Positions 12,738 to 23,783 of a stretch of DNA of 64,000 nt are shown piece by piece; positions within the stretch are counted from its first letter, which is position 1; each line of letters starts with the position of its first letter. The stretch spans positions 54,290 to 118,289 of the forward strand of contig BDSI01000160.1 of assembly GCA_003117195.1 (NCBI GenBank), read 5' to 3'. The stretch comes from Eudorina sp. 2006-703-Eu-15. Its lineage: Eukaryota > Chlorophyta > Chlorophyceae > Chlamydomonadales > Volvocaceae. The notes beneath the pieces were generated by a model, which was given only the letters and a program-made list of their open reading frames with translations, was not told the DNA's origin and did no database searches. Made by a program: the position numbers and the translations under genes.

Positions 12738-15700
12738 GGGTTTCTGTGTGTGTGTGTTGTCTTGTGTATGCGCGCTGTCGTGTGTTTGTGTGGAGCAGGG
12801 GGAAATCGTTGCCTCGACCCCGTAAGCGCCTCCCTCCCCACCCCCCGCCCCCGCCCCCGCCCCCGCCCCCGCTCGCTCTACTGTGCGACATCAGTCCATG
12901 GGCGACAACGTGACGAACGCCACCACCATCATGAACAACCTGGAGAACAAGTTCACCAACGAGGACAAACAGTACGAGAGCGAGTACCTGCTGTACAAGG
13001 TACGGTATCGGCCATTCATCCGTACAGCCTCGCCCCTCGACCCAGGACCCTGCCCGACCACTCGTCTCTCCGCAATCCACCCGGCCCCGGCCCCCGACCC
13101 CGCTCCATCCCGCCCGCTCCTACGATAGATAGTTTTTCCTCGCTTTTCCCATCTCTAACTTTTGATCATCGTTGCGTTACGTCCTCCCACTCCACCTCAC
13201 ACCACACCGCCTCACCTGCCCATCCAACCCGACCATCACCCCGGGCTTGGCCTCCTTTGTCATCGCCCGCCCCCGGCCCCACCCCGGCCCCACCCCGGCC
13301 CGCCCCGTCCCTCCCCCCCCTTCTTCCCCCCCCCTTGCAGTCGGACGCGCTGCAGTACATGTCCGACATCACCAACCGCACCCGCCAGGTGCTGGACAAC
13401 CTGGTGGCGCAGCAGAGGGCGGACGCCGCCAACGCCGACCTGCTGGGGGCGGTGGCGGCGCTGCTGGCGGGCAGTGTGGCCTCGGCCGCGGACGTGGCTG
13501 AGCTGCTGGGCTTGACCACGGCGGTGGTGGTGGACGGCATGGGGCTGTCGGAGGAGCAGTGGTACCTGGAGGAGTACAAACAGTGCCTCGTGCAGGTGGG
13601 TGGGCGGGTGGGTGGGCGGGTGGGTAGGTGGGTGCGGTGGGCGGGTGGGATGGGCGGGTGGGCGGGTGGGCGGGTGGCGGGTGGGTGGGCGGGTGGGCGG
13701 GGTGGGTGCGGGTGTGTAGGGTTTCGTGAGAACCCAGGTGAGGGCCTCCCCTTGTGTCGATGAGCTGCGGGTGTGTGTGTGTGTGCACCGCTGGTGAAGG
13801 AACGCGCTTGACCCAGCTGTGTGTGGGTGTGGGGGTGGGGGTGTGTGTGGGGGGGTGTCCGGATTGCCTTGCGTCTGTGCGAGAGATGCCTTCCGTGTTG
13901 GAAATCGGCCGACCCGCTGTTCCTACCCTTGTCCCGGCTGGCTGGCCAGGCCGCTACCCTGCGTGGGTAACACGCCGTGGCCGACCCTGGCGAATCAAGC
14001 CCCGCGCATCGAAACACACACACTACCCATCCCATAGTTCTCTACCCATAGTTCTCTTTAACACTACCCATCCCCGCACACCCACACTCACATACCCGGG
14101 TCCGTCGTCTCTCCTCTCCGCTCTCCCCCTCCCCCCACCCGCCCCCGCCCGCCCGCCCTCTCGGTGGCGCCCATCCCCCCCCGCAGCGTTCCGGCGGCGG
14201 CATCAAGTTCAACTTCACCATCAACCAGGCCGACTTCAAGGCCGTCCAGGCGGCCATCGCCGCGGGCCTCTACTCCGCGCCGCCGCCGCCGCCCGCCAGC
14301 CCCGCCAGCTTCTCCCTCCTCGCAGCACAGCAGATCGCCGTCGCGGGCCGCCGGCTCCTGTCCGTGCCCCTCCTCAGCTGGTTCCGGAGCCTCCGGGGCC
14401 GCAGCTCCCACTTGTACGACGACTCAGACGACTCGTTCGCATCCGGCGGCTCCGAAACCATCACCAGTGACGACGGCGACGACTCGCCGCTGTTTGCCAC
14501 TCGGGACCGTCGGCTGCAGGCGGGCGCGCCGCCGCCGCCGCCGTCGAGCGGCGCCGACGCGACTTCGACCCGTGGGACGCTCGTCGCGAGGCTGCAGTAC
14601 GGCGGGTACGAGCTGGAGGTGGCGGCGGGCAAGCCGCCGCCGGGCCTGCAGGTCAACTACGACTCGCGGGGCATCCCGGAGCGCATCCGCGTGGCGGGGC
14701 TGCGGGGCAACCGGGTGGTGGGGGGTCTGCTGCTGCAGCAGGAGCGGCGGCGGCTGTCGGAGCTGGTGCTGGGGCCGGGCTCGCCGGCCTGCGCCTCCAA
14801 GTTCGCCGGACTGCGCTCGGAGTGCGGCAAGGCGTCGCGGCTCAACAGGTGCGGGTGCGGGTGCGGGTGTGTAGGTGTGGGTGTTGATGTGTGGGTGTGG
14901 GTGGGGGTGGGGGTGTGAGAAGCGGGGAAGCGAAGAGGTGCCCCCAGGCTGCCCGCGAGGTGAGGTGTAGGTGAAGCAAACGCAAGTTCCTCGCCTGCTG
15001 GCCGTGCCTCAGCACAGGGCACGGTCCGAGCTTTCCCAGGCACATATCCACATGCGCATGATAAGGCCCCCTATACACATACACGCACACGAGTACGGGA
15101 CGAACCTCATCCTGTCGCCCCGCCCTGCCCGCCCTGCCCGCCCCTGCTCCTCCCCGCCCCCCGCCCCGCAGCACCGGCGCCCAGGACCTGGGGGGCATCG
15201 GCGAGGACCCCGTGTACGACAGAGGCACCAGCCTGTACTCGTACGACGTGTCCTCCCGCCCCTGGGCCTACTACAACTTCTCGGAGGGCAATGTGGAGAT
15301 CTCGGGCGCGGGCGCGCCATACGGCTTCACACACTACGACGTGCCGCACATGCCGGACGGCTACCCGGTCTTCTTTGACACGAGGTGAGGAGGGGTTGGG
15401 CGGTGGGGTGCTGGCTTGTGTGTCTGTGTGTTTGTGTTGGCGTCTTCTTTTGCTTTTAGGAGACCTGAGCCGCGAGACGAATCGAGCCCCCCCTGACGGA
15501 CGTGGCGTGTGCCGATGGAGAACAACAGTGGGTCACCCACACCAGTTCCCTTGGGGCCACATGCGGGCCTGGTGCTGGTCAGGGGCTCCTGCCACACCTC
15601 ATCGTACCACCTCTACCGGACCCCCCACCCGTCCCCTTTCTCCCTCCCCCCCCATTACCCCGCTAACCCCGCGCACCCACTGCAATCCTTTCCTCCTCCT

Positions 15701-18700
15701 TCTCCTCCTTCTCCTCCTCCTCCTCCTCCTCCTCCTCCTCCCCCAGGCTGAGTAAGGCCCGGGCCAGCACCCTGTTGTCGTACGTCCAGGAGGGCAGCTA
15801 CCTCTCCGCCGCCGCCTCCAAGCGCCTGCTCACCCGCCTGCTTGTGTACAACCCCAATGAGAAGGTCTTCGGCTACTGGCGGGGGACGTTCTCGTGGGCG
15901 GGGGACGGCGTGGTGCGCCTGCAGCAGTCCATGTCGGTGAGTGTGTGCCTAAGGACACCCCCCCACCAGAACCGCCAAGGCCGCCCATGTGTATGTGTGT
16001 GTATGTGTGTGTATGTGTGTGTGTGTGTGTGTTGTGTGAGTGGGAGGGGGCGCACAAGCCGCGAGACCACCTCGTACGGCACGTCGTGTACGGCATGTTG
16101 TGACGCAGCCGGGCCCGATGCTGCTCCTCTTAACCCGGCCCGACTCGGCCCGACCCGACCCACCCGACTTGACCCACCCGACCCAACCCCTTTCCATAAA
16201 CCCCTCCTCACCCCCCGCGAAAAACCAACCCCCTCCCCCGCGCTCCCCTCCCCTCCTTCCCCTCTCGCCCCCCAGATCATCCCCGCCATAGACTACTGGG
16301 AGACCATCCACGACAGCTCCTACCGCCGCTTCGTCCCCGACTGGATCATGGCGCTGTTCGTGTGCCTGTACGGCGCCTTTGCGCTGCTGGACATCGTGCG
16401 CGCGCTGCAGCACGAGCGGCTCATCACGCGCGCGCGCGAGGGCGAGGCGCTCCAGAACCTGACGGCCGAGCAGCTGTACACGCGCAAGCGCAAGGCCAAG
16501 CGGCGCTGGTCCTGGCGGGTGACGCCCTTCTGGGTGTGCTGGGAGGTGGCGGCTTGGGGCATCATGTTGGCGGCCATGGTCATCCTGGCCTGGTACGTCT
16601 TCTACCTCAGCCCGGGCGCGCCCACCGCCACCACGTACGACGTGTACGACGCGGACATCTCGGCGCCCGCGCGCTTCTTCATGATCCGCAAGGACGAGAG
16701 CGCCTGGAACCCCTACCTGGCCAACCAGCTCATGGTGGGGGGTGGGGGGTGGAGGGGTGGAGGGGTGGGGGGAAGGAGGGCCATCTGGGTTTGGTGGTGA
16801 TGGTGGTTTAAATGGCGCCGGGTGGTGGTGGGGAGGGGTTGCTTCTTCGCGGTTTCGCTGCCTTGTTTGGCACGAGGTCGTGTGCATGCGTGTGCCCAGG
16901 GTGGGAGGGGAGGTGGAGTTGGGGGTTCGGGTGGGGCCGTGGCTGTGCCCAGCGGCGCCTCTCCAGCAGCCCTGCCACCCCGGGGGGGGGCCAATCAGCC
17001 GTTTGCGGCTGGGCGGGGTTTGGGCTGTGAATTAGTAGGGTCCGCCTTTTGCTATCACATCCTCCCTCCCCCTCCCTCCCCTGGACCCCTGCCCTGCCTC
17101 CCTCCCTCTCCAGCCCCGGCTCCCACCCACCTCGTGACCCTCGCCCACCGCCGTGCTTCGCGCCGCCCAGGCAGGGCAATGGTTTCTGCAGCGGCCTCGC
17201 TGTCGGCCCCGCGTCCCGCGTGTCGCCGCCCCCTGGCCCCCCGCCACTTCCCTCCACTTCCCTCTCTTTATCTTCCCCTCACTCCTCCCCCTCCCCCTCC
17301 CCCTCCCCCTCTCTTGTTGCCCCCCAGGCCCTGCAGGTCCGCTCCTCCGCCTCCCCCACCACCGACTCCATCGGCCTGCAGGCCACCGCCGGCGCCATGT
17401 CGCCCCCCGCCATGCCCGGCCCGGGTCGGGACTACCGATGGCTGCTGCCGGACGACACCTCGGGACTGGCGGCGCTGGGCAACATGTACGACTACATGGA
17501 CGACATGGAGTTCATGTGGTACGTGTACTTCCTGCTGCAGGTGAGCCAGTGAGCCAGGGGGTGGGGGTATGGGTGGGTGGGTGGGTGCGGGGAGGGGGAG
17601 GGGAGGGCGGGGGAGGCGGGGGAGGGAGGGGGATGCAAAGGGCAAGGGTTTGTAGGGCGAGGAGGCGGGCGAGGAAGCCCGGCTAGCGGGTAGTGGCTCA
17701 AGGGGGTGATGTGAGGGGGAGGAAAAGCCGGGAGCAGCTCCTTAATATGGGGGCGTTGTTGGTGATGGGGCAGTACGTGATGCCGATATCACTGCTGGCG
17801 GATCACTGGGGAACGGCACGCTGCGCTGCAGGGCTCACTCACTGGGAAGCCCCACCCACGACCCACCTCCGGATTGGGACTTCGTCCGCCCGGACGGTGT
17901 TCTCGCCTCCCGTCCGCTACCCCCGCCCGCCTCCGTCCCCTGTCTCCAGCCTCACCACCACCGTATCAGGGCCCAGGTCTCCTCCCGTCCCTTCCCTCCG
18001 TTTCCGGTCCCCTACGCCCCGCCCGCCCGCCCGCTCGACTCCCTCGGCCCGCCCTTCCCCCGCATTGCCCGCCATTCACCCTTAACCCCCCTTCCCCGTC
18101 TCTGCCCGCTCCGCGTCCTTCCCCGCGTCCCCCCAACCCAAATCCGCACCCACCCCCCAGACCCGCCTTCCCCCAACCCAACCCGCGTCCCTTTCCCCCC
18201 GCAACCCCCGCACCCGCCACCCCCTCCCCAGGCCGTGGTGCTCCTGATGCTGATGGTGCGGCTTCTGGTCTACCTGGCCTTCCAGCCGCAGCTGGCGGTC
18301 ATCGGCGCCGCCCTGTCGCGGTCCGTGCCCATGCTGCTGTACTGGACCGCCATCGCGGGCACCGTGTTGGTGATGTGCGGGGTGCTGGTCACCACGTGCT
18401 TCGGCTACCGACTGGCGGACATGGCCACCCTGGGGGCGTCGCTGTACGTACTGCTGCAGTACATCATCGTCATCAACCGCAACTCGGGCAGCCGGGCGAC
18501 CATCACCGAGGTGAGGGGCCGCCCGCCGCCGGTCTCCATCTCCCCCACCCCTCCACCCCCCTTCGCCACCCCTGTCCGCCTCAGCCTGCCCCTTTCCCCT
18601 CCCCCCTGCCCTGCCCTGCCCTGCCGTCATCCCTCACGTTCTGCGCCTTGCTTGCGCTTCGACTTGCGGTCCCGACTTCTCTTCGTTGCGTTTCCAGGGC

Positions 18701-21700
18701 CCCCTGCCATCTCCATCGCGCCCACTCTGCCCGGGGATACGGTATATGCGTGGGAACGTTCACCGTTTTTACCCCCTGCCCCGCCCCTACCGCCCCTACC
18801 GTCCCCCCTCCGCCCCCCCCACCGCAGCTGTTGGACCGACGGGACACGGAGCTGAGCAGCGGCGAGCGCATGATTGCGGGCTTCGTGGCGGCGCTGGGGC
18901 CGCTGTTCCTGGTGTTCGTGCTGTACGCCTTCGTGGCCGCCATCCTCATCCGCCAGGTCCACAAGCTGCGGCGGGCCCGCCGCCGGGCGGCCTCCGTCGC
19001 CTCCGACCTGCGCAACATGTTCAAGTGGGCGCTGCAGACCACCACCCGCCACGCGCCCACCAACAAGGGCATCGACGGCACCATCGACTGGGTCACGCGG
19101 CCCGAGGTGCGGTACAGCTGGGCGTATGGCATGCTGTACAGTGCAGTCGTACGGAGCGTGGCGGCGATGTCGGGCGGGGCGGCGCTGGCGCGCCGCCACC
19201 CGAAGCAGCACCAGGCGACGTCGGAGCGCGCGATCCTGTTGTACGGCGGTCCAGGGACGGGCTCCCCGGATCAGCCCGACCCGCGGGTCTGTCCGCGCTA
19301 CAACCTGCGCGCCCTGAACGGCGTGTTTGAGGGCATGCTGGGCGTGAACAAGGAGCTGCGGAGGGAGCTGTTCTTCTTCTTCAACACCAACGTGAAGGAC
19401 AGCCGGTGGGTGCAAACGCGCGCGCGTGTGTGTGCACGTGTGTAAACGTGTGTGTGTATGGCGCTGTGGCTGGGTTGGTGGTGTGTGTGTGTGTGTGGTA
19501 GTGTAGGTCGCACATTCCATCTGGGCGGAACCACACGGGGCGCCTCCCTCGTTGCCTCCCTCCCCGGCCCTCGGCTCCAAAACCCCAACCCCAAAACCCA
19601 TAAACACCGCCCCTGGCATGGCACGCACTCCTCCCCCGCCCTGGCGACTGACGGACACACCACACAACTGGGTTGGGTCGGACGGGTGTCTTCGCTGAAC
19701 ACCCACACACACCCGCCCGCGCACAGGTCGCGCAAGCTGCGCGTGCTGCTGCAGGCGCGCTCCCGCGCCGCCGCCTCGGACTCCTCCGCCGCCTCCATGG
19801 CGGACTCCCTGGCGCGGCTGCTGCTGGAGCGCTTCGGCCGCCGCGTGCCGCGCCGCCAGGCGCGCAACTTCGACGACATGATGTACAAGATGAAGAAGCG
19901 GATGGGCGCGGCGGGCGGCAGCGACGACGGCGCCTCCGTCACGAGTTCCATGCTGGAGGAGGACGCGGACGACGAGGTGCTGCCGACGGGCGCGCGCGTG
20001 GGCGACCTGCGGCACGGCGGCTACGGCGCCGCCGCCGCGGCGACGCTGCACGAGCTGCAGCTGCAGAGCGCGGTGCAGACCGCGATGCGGAACGTGCACC
20101 TGATCCGTGAGAACATGGGTCGCGAGCTGGGGGATGACCCGCAGCTGCTCGCCACGCTGTTCGTGGCGCAGTTCGCGGGGCAGATCCCGGAGCCGCAGCG
20201 GCGGCCGCTGACGTCGCGGCCGTCGCTGTACCGCCAGAGGGTGCAGCTGGGCGGCATCGCGGGCGCCGGCGGCGGCGGCGGCGCGACGGCGCCGCCGTCG
20301 CGCACGGGCACGATGCAGCGGCAGTCCGGCGCGGCGGCGGCGGCGCCGCCGCCGCCGCCGCCGGCGGCGGCGGGCGGCGCGGACGGGCAGCAGCCGCCGC
20401 TGCTGCCGATGCATTCGGGGCCGGTGGCGGCGGTGACGGACACCAACACACCGGAGGGTATGCTGACGCGGGCGCTGCAGGTGATGTTGGCGCCGCAGCC
20501 GTCGGTGAACCTTCCAGGGACGATATCGATCACCCCCGAGGGCGGGGACGCCGCCGGCGGCGCTGAGGGCCGCGCCGGGCGCGCGCGGCCGCAGGGCGCC
20601 AAGTCCCGCGCGCGGTTCGACCCGGCTCTGGACGCCGCCGCCTCCGGCGACGACGGCGCGGCGGCGGCGGCGCCGGCGGCGGCTGACGCCGCCAGCGGCG
20701 CCACGTCGGCGGCGCCCACGCCGCGGACCGCCAGCGCCCTGGCGGGCAGCCGCACGGCACGAAGCATGCTGCCGCACCACGCCGCGGTGTCGCGCCCCGT
20801 CAGCTTCAGCGGGGCGCCAGCCACGCTGGGCAGCTTGGGCGGGCTGCTCGGCACACGCCGCGCCGCCGTCGGCGACAACGCGGCGGCGCTGCAGGGCCAG
20901 GAGTATCCCGGCGTCTCGCCGACGGCGGCGCCGCCGGCGCCGCAGGTCGGCAGCGGCGCCGCGCTGTCGCAGCCGGCGGCGGCGGTGACGCCGCCGGACG
21001 ACGCGTCCGCGACGGCGCCGGAGATCACCGCCGCGTCGCCGTTCATGAGTACGGCACCGCAGACGGCGGCGCCGGAGGCGATGACCATCCGGCGTCCGCA
21101 GATCCACAAGATGAGGACGATGACGATGACTGCAGCGGCGTCGGCGCGGCTGCACACGCTCGTCAGCGGCGCTCCAGGGGAGATCACGCCCGCGTCGGCG
21201 TCGTCGCTGGCGGCCGCCAGTCTGGCGTCGACGCCGCAGGGGTCCCTCAGCCGCATCCGCAGCGGCGTCGCCACGCCGCGAGGCGACTTGATCAGCCAGC
21301 AGATCGGCTCCCTGCCGCTGGACCGCGTCGTCATCTTCGCCACCGCCACCGGTGTCGTACAGCGCCTGACCTCACATGTACTGCAGCTGCTGCGCGAGCT
21401 GCGCGTCGTACAGTCCGACACGGACGCGATGCTGCGCTCGACGATCGCCATGATCGAGCGGCTGGCGGCGGGCCGGCGGCCCTTCCCGCGCCGCGCCGCG
21501 CGGATGCTGCCCGGCGGCCTCGTCAGCCCCGTCAACAGCCCGCCGGTGTCGCCGCAGACGGAGAAGCCGCCGGGCTGGGAGGACTCGGCGGCGGCGCGCG
21601 TCGCGGCGGCGAACGCCGCCCTGGCGGCGGGCGCCGCCGCCGGCCAGCCGGGCGGCTCCCGCTTCGGCTCGCTGCGCGTCCGGACGGAGGAGCCGGAGGA

Positions 21701-23689
21701 CATGCTGCCGCTGCCGCCGCACCCGGCGCTGCGCGGCGCGGACAGCTACAACAACAGCCCGAGGAAGGTGGCGGCGCTGCCGTCCACCGCCGCCAGCCCG
21801 GCGGCGGGCACGCCGACGGCGACGGCGGCGCCGTCGCCCAGGTTGCGGCTGCCGCCGCTGGCGGCGGCGCCGGTGCCCGCCACGGAGCTGGACGAGGGGC
21901 CGTCGGCGCCGGCGCCGACGGCAGTGGAGTCGCTGCCGCTGCCGCTGCCGCCCATGTCTGGGGACGGGGAGGAGGAGGCGGCGGGCGGCGGTCCGCCCAG
22001 CCCCTCCAAGTTGGTGTTCCGGCCCCCGGCAGAGGTGGAAGAGATCCACGAGGCGGTTCCGGAGCCGGAGCCCGTCACGGTGCTGGTGCACGCCAAGCAG
22101 TCGGCGGAGGCGGCGCCGGCGGCGGCGACGCCGGAGGCGGCAGAGCCGGCGGCGCCATCGCTGCTGGCGGGTGACATCGTGGCGCAGGCCGCTGGTAAGG
22201 GCGGGGGCCAACAGGGCAGTCACCCGGGTGTGTGTGAGTGTGTGAATTTTGATTGTGAGTGTGATTATTGTGAATGTGGATGTATTTTGGTGGTGCGGTA
22301 ATCGTACACGGGTATCCCGGTTGCTGCCGCCATCGGAAGGAGTACTGCTGCGCTCGGCCGCGACAGTGGCGGGGGAGGGGGAGGGGGAGGGGGCCCACTG
22401 CAGATCGGGCCCAGGCAGCCACCTGAAGCCCGATGCCGTCACCCTGGGTGCTGCCACGTACCCTTCTGATGCCCCCCTAAACCCTCCTGCCTTGCGCCCC
22501 GCACCCCCGCCCCTCGCCCCCCGCCCGCGCCGCAGCCGCCCTGGCCGACCAGGAGGCCGACCTGGCTCAGCGGGACGCCCTGGCGGAGGCGGAGGGGCTG
22601 CCCGCCCCCCCGCTCCCTCCCCCGCACCCGGGCCCCGCGCCCACCGCCGGCACCGGCACCCGCACCCCCCGGCAGTCGGTGCCCCGCCCCAGCAGCAGCG
22701 CCAGCCAGGGCTCGGAGCCGGGCATGCGGCTGCTCACACCGCCGGTGGGTACCCACTACCCGGGGGGGATCCGGGAGGGGGTCTGTATATTTATGTATAT
22801 ATATGTATATTTATGTATATATTGTGTGTATGTATATTTTATGTGTACATATGTATATACATCTAAATAAGCATACATTGCGAGGAAAGAGGCCCCCCGC
22901 CGTGTGCTGTCCCCTGCCCCGTGTGTCACTTGCGCGGGCAGGGCAGGCCGTGAAGGGTAGGATACCGCATCACACCCCTCACCACCCCTCACCACCCCTC
23001 ACCACCCCTCACCAGCCCTCACCACCCCTCACCATCGCACTCGTACCCGTGTGCCCGTTCCTGCAGGGCGCCGCGCACCGCCGCTCCAGCACCACCTCCC
23101 GCACCGGCACCCCCCGCCTGGCCAGCCCCCTGCTCCCCACCGAGGGCATCATCCGGCTCTCGCCCGAGCCCTCCGCCGGCACCTCCGCCGCCGGCAGCCG
23201 CCCCGGCACCGGCGGCTCCAGGGTGGCCACACCCGCGGAGGTGGACGCCGCGCCGGCGCGCGAGGCGGCGGAGGAGGCGGGCGCGCTGCGCAACCTGCCG
23301 CCGCCCGACGCGCCGCGGCCCAGCGACCTGGGCGACACGGTCCGGCGGGACGAGTTCGGTGTCGAGATCCTGCGCATCCCCGAGACGGTGGTGCACGAGG
23401 TGGGGCAAGGGGGGTGAGGGCCGCGGGGGCCAGGGGCCTGGGTGGCACGGGGGCCAGGGGGGTAGGAAAGAGAACAAAACCCGGGAGCCGGGGGCCGAGG
23501 GGCCGGGGGATCGGAGAGCCGGGGTGTGGGCCTCTCCCTTCAGGTCCCTGCGCGGGGCCTAACTGCGCGTTTGCGACGGGATGTGAGGATGGGGGCACCC
23601 ATCCCTGGCGGCAACCCCCATGTGGGTGTTGCGCGTTGTCGTGTGTGCCATGTTACCTGTGTCCGGCTACGGTGCTGCACACCCCCGTG

Positions 23690-23783
<94 letters not shown>

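Noticed and set aside
18627..21155. 842-residue open frame on the minus strand opposite the polycystin tail
   Set aside because: It is Arg/Ala-rich, the composition expected opposite Ala/Pro-rich GC-ending codons. The plus strand has phased exons and a coherent protein.
22786..22868. AT-rich island as a possible TATA promoter or origin
   Set aside because: It is a simple TATATTTATG repeat inside an intron of a continuous gene.
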